Positions 1 to 9,256 are shown, counted from the first letter of the stretch. The stretch is DNA of 64,000 nucleotides from Lewinellaceae bacterium (GCA_020636045.1 JACJYP010000001.1:413501-477500), one strand, 5' to 3'. The notes: a model not told the origin generated them from the letters alone. Numbers and translations: made by a program.

Positions 1-701
1 TCCGGCGCGGCGCTTTTCGGAGAAAAAGTGACACCGACGCTCCGGTCTTCGATCGTTTCCGTTTGGCGGTTCACGGTGTAGGTGTCCGTTTCGACCCGGT
101 CGCCGACGATGCCTTCTCCGGAACCGTGCCCTGCGACGATCGTGATATCGGCCAGATTGCCTGCCGGGTTCATCGAAAAACTTACCCCCGATGTTCCGGC
201 ATCCACCATTTGTTGCACGATCACCGCGATCTGTATCCCGGTCGCAGGCAAACGATGTATCTGCCTGTACTTCAGTGCATTGAAATTATAGGCCGAAGCA
301 ATGACGGCCAGTATTTTTTCACCCAGTTCGCCTTCCCTGACATCCAGAAAAGTGGCGTGCTGGCCGGCGAAAGAGGCTTTTTCGCCGTCTTCGCCCGCAA
401 CGGAAGAGCGGACCGCCACGCGATATTCCGGGCCGAAAAGCCGGCGGCAGTCCATCGCAACCGATTCGGCAAAGGCGCGGGGAAGATCGAGCCCCGCGAT
501 CTTTTGCCGGATCTCCCCGGCTTGCTGCGCAAGTTGTGCATCGGCAAGCGCGGAAAGTCCGTCGCAATATTTTTCAATATCGCCGCGCAGGGGCGAAAGC
601 AGCTCATCCACCGCTTCACAGGACAACACCAAAAAGGGCGGGACGGGGAAACCCTCCGCCTGCATTTTCAGAAGATTGGATGCCTTGCCGCCGTATTCCA
701 T
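1..701 (-). CDS. PEP/pyruvate-binding domain protein (PEP-synthase-like), C-terminus beyond window
   Basis: Partial gene read leftward off the window edge; about 233 residues are visible. The start gives MEYGGKASNLLKM, matching the GGKxxNL opening of the PEP synthase/pyruvate phosphate dikinase ATP-grasp domain (PPDK_N). Later, YRVAVRSSVAGEDGEKASFA and QQMVDAGTSGVSFSMNP match the family's conserved VRSSxxxED...SFAG and Q.MV....SGV.F..NP motifs. The chosen ATG overlaps the stop of the upstream UbiA-type gene as TGATG, so translation is probably coupled; an in-frame ATG 12 bases upstream is an alternative. Full PEP synthases also have swivelling His and PEP-binding domains, and whether those follow cannot be seen. 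The family converts pyruvate to PEP or uses related phosphotransfer; the role next to a prenyltransferase is unknown. Confidence 0.82.
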   Translation of the reverse strand, partial: MEYGGKASNLLKMQAEGFPVPPFLVLSCEAVDELLSPLRGDIEKYCDGLSALADAQLAQQAGEIRQKIAGLDLPRAFAESVAMDCRRLFGPEYRVAVRSSVAGEDGEKASFAGQHATFLDVREGELGEKILAVIASAYNFNALKYRQIHRLPATGIQIAVIVQQMVDAGTSGVSFSMNPAGNLADITIVAGHGSGEGIVGDRVETDTYTVNRQTETIEDRSVGVTFSPKSAAP

Positions 702-1651
702 CACAGCTGCCATTGCAGTCCGTATTTCTGCAGCAAATGGAACAGCATATTGAAAAAAAGCAGGGTGGTAAATGCCAGGGCTGTGTTTTTCAGCACATTA
801 TTTTGATGCGTTGGTTGCACGATGAACCGGATAAAGAAGAACGCCGCATATACCATCAGCGCCGATGTAATGATGAAAAACGAACTGCTCAATCCGAGTG
901 TCCGGCCTGTATACAGACAAAAAGCGCCGCTCAACATCAGACATACCAGCGGAATGTAAGCCGCGCCCCGCGCCCCGAAAATGCGTGAAAAGGTGACATA
1001 GTCGGTTTCCTTGCCCAGCCCGCGGATCTTGCGCGCCACTTCCCAGGCCGTCACCGGCAACGAAAACAGCAACAGGAGGATAAAATGTCCGAATGTGAAC
1101 GGATGGTCGGCTCCGCCCGCTGCCAGCGCTACATTGATCAGGTAGTAATTGATGAACAGGGGCAGCGGCTGGTGCGTCATCATGGTCAGAAACAGGTTTT
1201 CGCGGTGTATTTTTTCCGCAAAAAACCATTTGAACGTCAAGACAGCGTAGGTGATCATGATGAAAAACGGCAGCCAGGTCTGCCGGGCAAACAGGAAATT
1301 GACCAGTAAAAGCACCGAAAAACTGGCGATCGAAAGGATCCGCACGTCGGAAACCTTGACATCGCCGCGCGGCAATGCGCGCTCGGGGAAGAGGTCTTTG
1401 TCGATCTCCACATCCTTCAGTTCGTCGAAGGTGCGCAGCAACAGCATCATGCAAAACGCCGACACCAGGCCGGTGACTCCATAAATATCGAACACAACCG
1501 GTCCGCCGGCCAGCGCCTGGCTCGCGATGTGAAGACAGGTGTACAACGCGATCACATAGGGCAGATACAGGTGGAGGGGAAACATTTCGCGGCTGTAAAT
1601 CCAGGCGCGGCTAAAGAAGTTGGAGGTGGCGGGAGGGCTGATCGTATTCAT
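701..1651 (-). CDS. UbiA-family prenyltransferase
   Basis: Integral membrane protein of 316 residues from the ATG at 1651. UbiA enzymes attach a polyprenyl chain to an aromatic or other acceptor in the membrane. The first Asp-rich region is present in the form RTFDELKDVEID followed by PERALPRG, which resembles the NDxxDxxxD...RP(L/I)xxG signature. About eight hydrophobic segments follow. A longer reading frame extends to 1750, but it would run across a TATTTTTG promoter element at 1719-1726, so the start at 1651 is preferred. The stop overlaps the start of the PEP/pyruvate-binding gene, suggesting a functional pair. The acceptor is unknown: menaquinone-type, chlorophyll-type and lipid pathways are all possible. 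Confidence 0.8.
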   Translation of the reverse strand: MNTISPPATSNFFSRAWIYSREMFPLHLYLPYVIALYTCLHIASQALAGGPVVFDIYGVTGLVSAFCMMLLLRTFDELKDVEIDKDLFPERALPRGDVKVSDVRILSIASFSVLLLVNFLFARQTWLPFFIMITYAVLTFKWFFAEKIHRENLFLTMMTHQPLPLFINYYLINVALAAGGADHPFTFGHFILLLLFSLPVTAWEVARKIRGLGKETDYVTFSRIFGARGAAYIPLVCLMLSGAFCLYTGRTLGLSSSFFIITSALMVYAAFFFIRFIVQPTHQNNVLKNTALAFTTLLFFNMLFHLLQKYGLQWQL

Positions 1652-1718
1652 TGGTTTCAGCAATTTAAGCGTGCACAAGGATGGCAAAAGGAGCATCGGG
1701 CTCCGGCTTTGCCAATGA

Positions 1719-1726
1719 CAAAAATA
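1719..1726 (-). promoter_or_regulatory. Bacteroidota -7 element (TATTTTTG) for the UbiA-like gene
   Basis: The minus strand reads TATTTTTG, an exact TAnnTTTG match, about 68 bases before the ATG at 1651. No clear TTTG -33 box was seen at the expected distance, so this rests on the -7 element alone. Confidence 0.4.
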
Positions 1727-1912
1727 GATTTCTTGTGGTATAAAACCCATGAGAAAAAACAGAAAGCATCCTCGGGACGATCACAAAAAAATACCTTCAC
1801 CACTGCAATGAGTAATGGTAAGTACATCCGGCTATCCGGGGTAAATGGATTGACCTTGATTATTTTTATGGGATATGCTGCATCTGACCGCGCCTAAAAT
1901 ATTTCAGATCGT

Positions 1913-3583
1913 ATGGGCACATTCGTTATAGGAGTTGATTTTGGAACGGACAGCGTTCGCTCGGTCCTCGTCGATGCTGAAAACGGCCGGGAGATCAGCA
2001 GCAGCGTGTACTTCTATCCCCGTTGGCAGGCCGGGTTGTATTGCCAGCCTGCGGCTAATCAATTCCGGCAGCACCCCTTGGACTATATCGAAGGGCTGGA
2101 ACATTCCATCAAAGGCGCCCTGGCCGATGCCCCTGCGGGCGCTGCGCAGCAGGTCGTCGGCATTGCTGTTGATACGACCGGCTCGACGCCTGTCGCCGTG
2201 GATAAAACCGGCACGCCGCTCGCCCTTCTGCCCGGTTTTGAAGAAGACCCGGACGCGATGTTCATCCTTTGGAAGGACCACACGGCCATCCGGGAAGCGG
2301 CGGAGATCAATGATCTGTGCAAAAAATATGCAGTTGATTACTCCAAATTCTCGGGCGGCATTTATTCATCCGAATGGTTTTGGGCGAAAATCCTGCGGAC
2401 GCTTCGCAGCAGTACTGCTGTCCGGCAGGCCGCTTATTCCTGGGTGGAGCATTGCGACTGGATCCCTTTTCTTCTGACCGGTGGCAGCGATATACACCGG
2501 ATGAAGCGCAGCCGCTGCGCTGCCGGCCACAAGGCGCTTTGGCATGAAGACTTCGGCGGCCTGCCGCCTAATGAATTTTTTGTTGCGCTCGATCCCCTGC
2601 TCGACGGGCTGACGGGGCGCTTGTACCGCCACACCTTCAGCTCCGAAGAACCGGCAGGACACTTGTCGGCAGCATGGGCGCAGCGGCTTGGACTGCCGGG
2701 TACGGTCGTGGTCGGCGTCGGCGCATTCGATGCGCACATGGGCGCCGTGGGAGGGCAAATTGAGCCTTATCATCTGAGCAAGGTAATGGGCACGTCCACC
2801 TGCGATATGCTGGTAGCCCCCATGGACGACAGCGCCGACAAACTCGTCGGTGGCATTTGCGGGCAGGTCGACGGTTCCATTATTCCGGGTATGCTGGGGC
2901 TGGAGGCCGGACAATCTGCTTTCGGCGACGTTTACGCATGGTTCAAAAATATCCTCGCCTGGACGCTGGACGAAGTGTTCGGCAAAACCCGATTGCTGGA
3001 CGATCAACTCAAGCAAGCGCTACTCGACGAAGCAGCCGCCCGCATCATTCCCGAATTGACTGCTGCCGCGGAAAAAATACCCCCGGGCGCTTCCGGCACG
3101 CTGGCGCTCGACTGGCTCAACGGCCGCCGCACCCCCGACGCCAATCAGGCGCTGAAAGGCGCGATCTTCGGGCTGAACCTCGGCAGCGACGCGCCGGCGA
3201 TTTTCCGGGCCCTGGTAGAAGCCACCTGCTTCGGCGCCCTGAAAATTGTGGAGCGTTTTCAGGAAGAAGGCATCCCGATACAGGGTATTATCGGGCTTGG
3301 AGGCGTTGCCAAAAAATCCCCTTTCATCATGCAAACCCTGGCCGACGTGCTGAACCGCCCGATCAAAATTGCCCGTTCGGAGCAAACCTGCGCACTCGGC
3401 GCCGCCATGTTTGCAGCGACTGCCGCGGGCGTGTACAGCACGGTTTCGGAAGCCATGCATCAAATGGGCCAGGGCTTCGATAAAACATACCTGCCCGATC
3501 CTGAAAGAGCCGCGCTTTACGCAGATATCTATCGGCAATATTGCAAATGGGGCGCTTTGGTCGAGCAACACTCAACAGCATAA
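1913..3583 (+). CDS. araB: ribulokinase
   Basis: 556 residues, the normal length for AraB, which phosphorylates L-ribulose with ATP in L-arabinose breakdown. The N-terminal FGGY-kinase phosphate-binding motif is GVDFGTDSVRSVLVD (residues 7-21). AraB-typical blocks follow: VVGIAVDTTGSTPVAVD, LWKDHTA, SGGIYSSEWFWAK, and in the C-terminal domain LDWLNGRRTPDAN and IIGLGGVAKKSPFIMQ. First gene of an araB-araD-symporter-araA operon, one base before araD. The upstream 260 bases contain no clear promoter match and no regulator gene is in the window. The identification is firm. Confidence 0.97.
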   Translation: MGTFVIGVDFGTDSVRSVLVDAENGREISSSVYFYPRWQAGLYCQPAANQFRQHPLDYIEGLEHSIKGALADAPAGAAQQVVGIAVDTTGSTPVAVDKTGTPLALLPGFEEDPDAMFILWKDHTAIREAAEINDLCKKYAVDYSKFSGGIYSSEWFWAKILRTLRSSTAVRQAAYSWVEHCDWIPFLLTGGSDIHRMKRSRCAAGHKALWHEDFGGLPPNEFFVALDPLLDGLTGRLYRHTFSSEEPAGHLSAAWAQRLGLPGTVVVGVGAFDAHMGAVGGQIEPYHLSKVMGTSTCDMLVAPMDDSADKLVGGICGQVDGSIIPGMLGLEAGQSAFGDVYAWFKNILAWTLDEVFGKTRLLDDQLKQALLDEAAARIIPELTAAAEKIPPGASGTLALDWLNGRRTPDANQALKGAIFGLNLGSDAPAIFRALVEATCFGALKIVERFQEEGIPIQGIIGLGGVAKKSPFIMQTLADVLNRPIKIARSEQTCALGAAMFAATAAGVYSTVSEAMHQMGQGFDKTYLPDPERAALYADIYRQYCKWGALVEQHSTA

Positions 3584-3584
3584 C

Positions 3585-4286
3585 ATGAATCGGTACCACG
3601 ACATAAAATCTGCGGCCTACGAAGCCAACATGCAATTGCCGGAGCTGGGGCTGGTGCTTTTCACATTCGGCAATGCCAGCGCAGCCGACCGGGAACAAGG
3701 GGTTTTTGCGATAAAACCCAGCGGGGTTCCCTACGCCAAACTTCGCCCCGAAGACATGGTCGTCCTCGATTTTGACAATAACATTATCGAAGGGAAACTG
3801 CGCCCCTCTTCCGATACAAAAACACACGCCGTTTTATACAAACACTGGCCTGCCATCGGCGGCATCGTGCACACCCATTCTACCTACGCCACCGCATGGG
3901 CGCAAACCCAGCAGGATATTCCGATCTTTGGCACCACGCATGCCGACCACCTGACAGTAGACGTGCCCTGCGCGCCCGTCATGTCCGATGAAATGATCCG
4001 GGGCGATTACGAGCACCAGACCGGATTTCAGATTTTGCACGCTTTGTCGGACCGGGGTTTATCGCCACAGGAGATAGAAATGATCCTGGTAGCCAACCAC
4101 GCGCCGTTTACCTGGGGGAAAACCGTCGAAAAAGCAGTTTATAACAGCGCGGTGCTCGAAGAACTGGCAAAAATGGCATATTTAACCCTTCAAATTCGCC
4201 CCGACTGCCCCCGACTCAAAGAATCTTTGGTACGGAAGCACTACGACCGCAAACACAGCGCCGACGCTTATTACGGTCAACAATGA
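3585..4286 (+). CDS. araD: L-ribulose-5-phosphate 4-epimerase
   Basis: 233 residues, family length. AraD converts L-ribulose 5-phosphate to D-xylulose 5-phosphate through a zinc-dependent retro-aldol step. The class II aldolase fold signatures are visible: FGNASAADRE near the N-terminus, IKPSGVPY, and the zinc ligands in GGIVHTHSTYATAWAQ with a further His in FGTTHADH. It starts one base after the araB stop, so the two are co-transcribed and probably coupled. An earlier in-frame start would run far into araB and is rejected. It is followed by a 160-bp inverted repeat before the symporter gene. Confidence 0.97.
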   Translation: MNRYHDIKSAAYEANMQLPELGLVLFTFGNASAADREQGVFAIKPSGVPYAKLRPEDMVVLDFDNNIIEGKLRPSSDTKTHAVLYKHWPAIGGIVHTHSTYATAWAQTQQDIPIFGTTHADHLTVDVPCAPVMSDEMIRGDYEHQTGFQILHALSDRGLSPQEIEMILVANHAPFTWGKTVEKAVYNSAVLEELAKMAYLTLQIRPDCPRLKESLVRKHYDRKHSADAYYGQQ

Positions 4287-4301
4287 GAACATCAGCAACT
4301 T

Positions 4302-4461
4302 AGCGTTTGTCCAAAATTCCATTGCTGGCCTACAAGCGGCCAATTTTGTTTTAAGTGGTGTTAGATTTTTCGTCATAGCGGCCTGCTATGACTGCAAAAT
4401 CTGCCTTGCCTAAAACAAAATTTGCTCGCTTTCGCCTCAGCATGAAAATTTGAACAAACTC
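4302..4461. repeat. 160-bp imperfect inverted repeat (MITE-like), araD-symporter gap
   Basis: The two halves are imperfect reverse complements centred near 4381. The left arm begins AGCGTTTGTCCAAAATTCC and contains AATTTTGTTTTAAG and TTAGATTTTTCGTCATAG. The reverse complement of the right arm begins GAGTTTGTTCAAATTTTC and contains AATTTTGTTTTAGG and CAGATTTTGCAGTCATAG. It fills nearly the whole gap between araD and the symporter. As RNA it could fold into one long hairpin and affect expression of the downstream genes. The layout suggests a miniature mobile element, but no target duplication was identified. Confidence 0.65.
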
Positions 4462-4480
4462 TTAACCATAAACATTTGCT

Positions 4481-6235
4481 ATGAGCGTATTATCTACCCT
4501 GGACTGGATCTTTATCCTTGCGTATTTCGCCCTTATTCTCGGTATCGCCTGGTGGGTGATCCGTCAAAAAAACGACACCTCTGACGACTACTTCCTGGCA
4601 GGCCGCAACCTGGGCTGGTTTGTCGTGGGGGCATCCATTTTTGCCTCCAATATCGGCTCCGAGCATATCGTCGGGCTTGCCGGCTCCGGCGCCACCGACG
4701 GCGTCGCCATGGCCCACTATGAGTTGCACGCCTGGTGCCTGCTCGTGCTGGGTTGGGTGCTGGCGCCTTTTTATATGCGCTCGAAAATATACACCATGCC
4801 GGAGTTCCTGGAAAAACGCTTTTCTCCGACCGCCCGATGGGTGCTTTCCATTATCTCCCTGGTGGCATATGTGCTCACCAAAGTCGCCGTAGGCATTTTT
4901 GCCGGCGGTATTGTTTTTGGCGTGCTGATCCCGGAAGTAAATCTCTTCGGCCTGAACAGTTTCTGGGTCGGCTCCATTCTGGTGATCGTTCTTACCGGCA
5001 TCTACACCATTTTGGGCGGCTTGAGGGCCGTGGCATACACGGAAGCCATTCAGACGGTTATTCTCATCCTGGGGTCCCTGCTGGTCACCTGGTACGGTCT
5101 GGATGCCCTCGGCGGCTGGGGAGAACTGCGCCGGATCGCCGGAACTGAAATGTTCAACCTGTGGAAACCGCTGGTGCCCGCAGGCATGGAAGGCACCTGG
5201 GCCCCCGTCAAAACCGACACCCAAATGGCCTGGTATTTTAACGGCAACTATCCCTGGCTGGGCATGTTGTTTTGCGCGCCGATCATCGGTTTGTGGTACT
5301 GGTGTACCGATCAGTACATCGTGCAGCGCATGCTGGGGGCTTCCAGCCTGACGGAAGCACGTCGCGGCACGATCGCAGCGTCCTTTTTCAAATTGCTGCC
5401 TGTCTTTATTTTTATCATTCCCGGTCTGATCTGTTTTGCCCTGGCCGCAAGCGGCAAAATGGCAAACATCAGCGCAGCCCTGCTCGACAGCAACGGCAAA
5501 CTTATCAATGCCAACGCCCAGCAGGCATTCCCCCTGCTGGTTGCTTCGGTGCTGCCGGCCGGTATCCGGGGGATCGTAGTAGCGGGTCTGCTGGCTGCCC
5601 TGATGAGCTCGCTGGCCGGCGTGTTCAACGCTTCGTCTACCCTGTTCACCATGGACCTGTATTCGAAATTCAGGCCCAACACTTCTGAAAAAAGCCTGGT
5701 TCGGGTGGGCCGGATCGCTACGGCCGTGATGGTATTGATCGGTCTGCTATGGATTCCCGTTATTCAGGGTAGCCGCGGGTTGTACGACTATCTGCAAAGC
5801 GTGCAGGGCTATCTGGCGCCGCCCATCTTTGTCGTATTCTTCTTCGGCGTTTTCAACAAACGATTGAACGCGAAAGGCTGCCTTGCAGCGCTGCTGGTGG
5901 GCTTCGCAATGGGGCTTTTCCGCCTGGCTATCGACACGCCCGTTATTCTGTCGGAAAGTTTTAAGTATGAAGAGGGCTCGTTCTTCTGGATCATCAACAA
6001 CATCTTTTTCCAATACTACAGCCTGGTTATCTTCCTGGTGTCGGCACTGGTGATGGTGGTGGTGAGTTATGCGACCGAGCAGCCGTCGTACCAGCAGATC
6101 AGCGGCCTCACCTTCGGAACGGTTACATCCGACCAGAAGGCAGAGACCCGCGCGAGTTATACCAAGGGCGACGTCGTGACTACTGTATTCGTATTGTTGC
6201 TCATCCTTGCCGCTTATTTGTACTTTAATGGTTAG
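4481..6235 (+). CDS. sodium:solute symporter (SSS family), probable arabinose importer
   Basis: 584 residues with about 13-14 hydrophobic segments, typical of the SSS/SGLT family, which couples sodium entry to solute uptake at the inner membrane. Family blocks include DDYFLAGRNLGWFVVGAS near the N-terminus, GSEHIVGLAGSGA, YWCTDQYIVQR in the middle, and the conserved GLLAALMSSLAGVFNASSTLFTMDLY. The position between araD and araA argues for L-arabinose, or an arabinose-containing product, as substrate; that is inference from context. The stop codon overlaps a repeat fragment shared with the element upstream of this gene. Confidence 0.9.
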   Translation: MSVLSTLDWIFILAYFALILGIAWWVIRQKNDTSDDYFLAGRNLGWFVVGASIFASNIGSEHIVGLAGSGATDGVAMAHYELHAWCLLVLGWVLAPFYMRSKIYTMPEFLEKRFSPTARWVLSIISLVAYVLTKVAVGIFAGGIVFGVLIPEVNLFGLNSFWVGSILVIVLTGIYTILGGLRAVAYTEAIQTVILILGSLLVTWYGLDALGGWGELRRIAGTEMFNLWKPLVPAGMEGTWAPVKTDTQMAWYFNGNYPWLGMLFCAPIIGLWYWCTDQYIVQRMLGASSLTEARRGTIAASFFKLLPVFIFIIPGLICFALAASGKMANISAALLDSNGKLINANAQQAFPLLVASVLPAGIRGIVVAGLLAALMSSLAGVFNASSTLFTMDLYSKFRPNTSEKSLVRVGRIATAVMVLIGLLWIPVIQGSRGLYDYLQSVQGYLAPPIFVVFFFGVFNKRLNAKGCLAALLVGFAMGLFRLAIDTPVILSESFKYEEGSFFWIINNIFFQYYSLVIFLVSALVMVVVSYATEQPSYQQISGLTFGTVTSDQKAETRASYTKGDVVTTVFVLLLILAAYLYFNG

Positions 6236-6262
6236 CGTTTGTTCAAATTTTTATGCTGCGGA
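6234..6262 (+). repeat. solo arm of the 160-bp inverted repeat at the symporter-araA junction
   Basis: The sequence AGCGTTTGTTCAAATTTTTATG matches the outer arm of the repeat at 4302-4461, in the orientation of its left arm. It begins within the symporter stop codon and runs to the araA start. It therefore supplies the short intergenic spacer and an upstream in-frame ATG for araA. Confidence 0.5.
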
Positions 6263-7755
6263 TGATAAATTTATCGCAATACGAAGCCTGGTTTGTCACG
6301 GGCAGCCAGCACCTGTATGGACCTGACACCCTGAACCGGGTGGCTGAAAACGCTCAGAAAATAGCGGCAGCGCTTGATCATTCGAAGGCCATACCGGTGG
6401 GTGTGGCCTTCAAACCCGTATGCACTACGCCCGATGCGATTTACCGGCTTTGTCAGGAAGCCAATGCCTCGGAACGCTGCATCGGCCTGATCACCTGGAT
6501 GCATACTTTTTCCCCCGCGAAAATGTGGATCAACGGGCTGAAAGTGCTGCAAAAACCGATGCTGCACCTGCATACCCAATTCAACCGCGACATACCCTGG
6601 TCAGAGATCGATATGGATTTCATGAACCTGAACCAGTCTGCCCACGGCGGCCGGGAATTCGGTTTTATCAATACCCGGATGGATATCAACAGAAAAGTAG
6701 TGGTGGGACATTGGCAGGATGAAAAGGTGCAGGAACGCGCAGGAACCTGGACCCGTGTGGCCGCAGCCTGGCGGGATATGCAGGGCATGAAAGTGGCCCG
6801 GCTGGGCGATAATATGCGCGAAGTAGCAGTAACGGAGGGGAATAAGGTTTCCGCACAGATACAATTCGGCTTTTCCGTGAACGGCTACGGGCTCGGCGAT
6901 CTGACAAAAGTCGTGGACGAGGTAGTTGATGTGGAAATCGACCGGCTGGTAAAGGAATATCAGGATTCATACGAACTGTCGAAAACACTGCGTCCCGGCG
7001 GTGAGCAGCACGCTTCGCTACGGGAAGCCGCCAGGATAGAGATCGGTCTGCGGACTTTTCTGGAGTCGGGCGGTTTTACCGCTTTTACCGACACTTTTGA
7101 AAACCTGCACGGCCTGGCGCAGTTGCCGGGCATCGCCGTACAGCGCCTGATGGCCGACGGTTACGGTTTTGGCGCGGAAGGCGACTGGAAAACAGCGGCT
7201 CTGGTCCGCTGCATGAAGGTAATGGGCGCGGGACTGCCCGGCGGAAATTCTTTTATGGAAGATTATACCTATCACTTCTACCCCGGCAACCACCAGGTGC
7301 TCGGCTCGCACATGCTGGAGATCTGTCCGTCCATCGCCAGTGGTAAACCTTCCTGCGAGATACATCCGCTCGGCATCGGCGGCAAAGCCGATCCCGTGAG
7401 GCTGGTCTTCAATTCGGCAGGCGGCCCGGCCCTCAACGCCGCGCTAATCGACCTGGGCAACCGGTTCCGGCTGCTGGTAAATACCGTAGAGGCTGTCGAA
7501 CCGGAACAGGCGCTCCCCAAACTGCCGGTCGCGCGGGTGCTTTGGAAACCGCAGCCGGACCTTCAAACGGCGGCGGCGGCGTGGATACACGCTGGTGGAG
7601 CACACCACACCTGCTACAGCCAGTCGTTGCGCCCCGAATTCATGGAAGACTTTTCCGAAATCGCCAATATCGAATACGTGCTGATCGATGAAAACACCAG
7701 CATCCATCGCCTCCGGCAGGAACTGCGCTGGAATAGTGTGTATTATCGCATCTAA
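6262..7755 (+). CDS. araA: L-arabinose isomerase
   Basis: 497 residues from this start, the family length. AraA isomerises L-arabinose to L-ribulose with a divalent metal. The N-terminus MINLSQYEAWFVTGSQHLYG matches the universal E-W-FV-GSQHLYG opening. Other family blocks are CIGLITWMHTFSPAKMWI, LHTQFNRDIPW, DFMNLNQSAHGGREFGF, MEDYTYHF and a C-terminal GGAHHTCYS. An in-frame ATG at 6253 lies inside a repeat-derived sequence; 6262 is preferred because it matches the usual N-terminal length. Last canonical ara gene of the operon; galM follows after an IS110 insertion. Confidence 0.97.
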   Translation: MINLSQYEAWFVTGSQHLYGPDTLNRVAENAQKIAAALDHSKAIPVGVAFKPVCTTPDAIYRLCQEANASERCIGLITWMHTFSPAKMWINGLKVLQKPMLHLHTQFNRDIPWSEIDMDFMNLNQSAHGGREFGFINTRMDINRKVVVGHWQDEKVQERAGTWTRVAAAWRDMQGMKVARLGDNMREVAVTEGNKVSAQIQFGFSVNGYGLGDLTKVVDEVVDVEIDRLVKEYQDSYELSKTLRPGGEQHASLREAARIEIGLRTFLESGGFTAFTDTFENLHGLAQLPGIAVQRLMADGYGFGAEGDWKTAALVRCMKVMGAGLPGGNSFMEDYTYHFYPGNHQVLGSHMLEICPSIASGKPSCEIHPLGIGGKADPVRLVFNSAGGPALNAALIDLGNRFRLLVNTVEAVEPEQALPKLPVARVLWKPQPDLQTAAAAWIHAGGAHHTCYSQSLRPEFMEDFSEIANIEYVLIDENTSIHRLRQELRWNSVYYRI

Positions 7756-8079
7756 TGAGCGTACCTCTTTTTGAAGACTTACATGAGTCATCCCTCTATG
7801 TTGCTAACCAAGCGTGAAGAGCATTTTTTGTTCTTTCAGGTTATTTTTTAGGCATCTGGAGGATTTTTGGCATAAAGAATCCTGCTTGAAGGGGGCGCGA
7901 TGTTCGTCCCCTTCACTCTTTCGAGGGTTTTTGGGATTGTGCTCATAAATATGCCCAAATACTCTTCTATGAGCGGCCATTCAATAAACTGACGCCGCAA
8001 GATTCCAGATAATTTTGCTAAAACGGGAGGCCGGAGTCTGAGATTAAGCGGACGATTTCACCTTGGGTGAAGTGCTGCA
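7756..8079. other. non-coding gap between araA and the IS110 element
   Basis: No credible gene was found. It holds a weak hairpin at 7888-7914 (GAAGGGG paired with CCCCTTC, 13-base loop), which could end the ara transcript though its U-tract is poor. The decamer AGTCATCCCT at 7786-7795 is the inverted complement of AGGGATGACT at 8079-8088, so the interval has 10-bp inverted ends. A small TTCACC-TTG-GGTGAA hairpin lies at 8058-8072. Confidence 0.5.
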
Positions 8080-8149
8080 GGGATGACTAAGCGGTCTGCT
8101 CCCAGGACTTATTTATGGCATTTAATGAACAACTTGTTGTGCAGGTTTT

Positions 8150-9256
8150 TCAGGTGTTTTGGATTGAGGTATACGGTTGGCCAGTGAGCCACACTCGGCG
8201 GATTCGATTGAGTACTTTTCTGCTAATTTTAATGATGGCATGCGGGCCATCGAAGCGTTTTCTCAATTTCAAGTAGCAAAGGCTTAATTCACTATCTTGT
8301 TGAATAGCTTTCCACGAGCACTCGATCAGGGCACTACGCAGTCGCTTATTTCCTCGGGTGGTTCGCCGTTTAGCCTGATCCGTATCACCGCTCCTATGTG
8401 TTTGAGGTACAAGCCCCAGATAGGCACTGAGTTTATCCAGTGTTGCAAAGCGCCTCATATCGCCAATTTCAGTCAATAACTGGATGGCCGTAAAAAAACC
8501 AACTCCCGGAACGCTACGCAGGAGTTTCATCTGCGGCCCGTAATAGTCGTTTGCAAATAACTGATGCAGTTGCTTCACGATGGTCTGTTCTCTTTGCCGC
8601 ACAGCCGCATACTCATCCAGTAAGGAACTCAAAACCGGGTTGTTTTGCGCTTGCTTTTGTAGCCACAGGATAAATGTTTTGGTCCAAGTCCAATCTGCCA
8701 TCACGCCTTGTGGTGGATAAAGCCCTATAAAATGCAAACACATTTTAATGCGCGTCATCGCTCGGCGCCGATCACTTGCCACAGCATAACGGCGTCGCAC
8801 TAAAGCCCGATCCTGTTGTTGCTGCTTGGCAGGAATAAAAATGCCTTTCAATTCACCATTACGCAAGGCTCGGGCAATCTTGCGGCTATCTCGAACATCA
8901 TCCTTGTGTTGACGCTCCTGATCCGTAGTAGGGATATCTGCCGGATGAACCACGATCGTTTCAATGCCTTGTTGTATCAGTTGTTCCTGTACCCAAAATC
9001 CACAATAACCCGCTTCGTAAGCACATAAATACTTCCCATTGGGATAGTGCCGCCTCAGGTATTCGGATAAAGACTCCGGGCTGGGAGGCGAAAGGTTGAT
9101 CGTTTTTTGCTGGAATTCGCCCAAGTGAATAGTTGTACGCCAACTCTTTCGGTGTACGTCTATTCCAACATAGATTTCTTGTTCGCTAAAGTCAAGTTGC
9201 CTAATTTCACTTTCCATTTTTGCTTCGAGTTGAATGGTTAACGATGATTTTGACAC
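8150..9256 (-). CDS. IS110-family transposase (DEDD/serine recombinase)
   Basis: 368 residues, intact. The N-terminal RuvC-like DEDD domain shows Asp33 in YVGIDVHRKSW, Glu81 in AYEAGYCGFW, and Asp120/Asp123 in KDDVRDSRKIARAL. The C-terminal transposase-20 domain has LRSVPGVGFFTAIQLL, FATLDKLSAYLGLVP, RRTTRGNKRLRSALIE and the expected catalytic Ser at about 314 (ECSW). IS110 enzymes recombine donor and target DNA under guidance of a structured bridge RNA. An alternative start is the Met at 9217, just before the conserved core. No frameshift or internal stop is present, so the element may be active. Confidence 0.95.
   Translation of the reverse strand: MSKSSLTIQLEAKMESEIRQLDFSEQEIYVGIDVHRKSWRTTIHLGEFQQKTINLSPPSPESLSEYLRRHYPNGKYLCAYEAGYCGFWVQEQLIQQGIETIVVHPADIPTTDQERQHKDDVRDSRKIARALRNGELKGIFIPAKQQQQDRALVRRRYAVASDRRRAMTRIKMCLHFIGLYPPQGVMADWTWTKTFILWLQKQAQNNPVLSSLLDEYAAVRQREQTIVKQLHQLFANDYYGPQMKLLRSVPGVGFFTAIQLLTEIGDMRRFATLDKLSAYLGLVPQTHRSGDTDQAKRRTTRGNKRLRSALIECSWKAIQQDSELSLCYLKLRKRFDGPHAIIKISRKVLNRIRRVWLTGQPYTSIQNT

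Noticed and set aside
7786..8088. A second small mobile element bounded by AGTCATCCCT/AGGGATGACT
   Set aside because: Only 10 bp of inverted ends match, there is no gene or target duplication, and the right end coincides with the IS110 border repeat; too weak to call.
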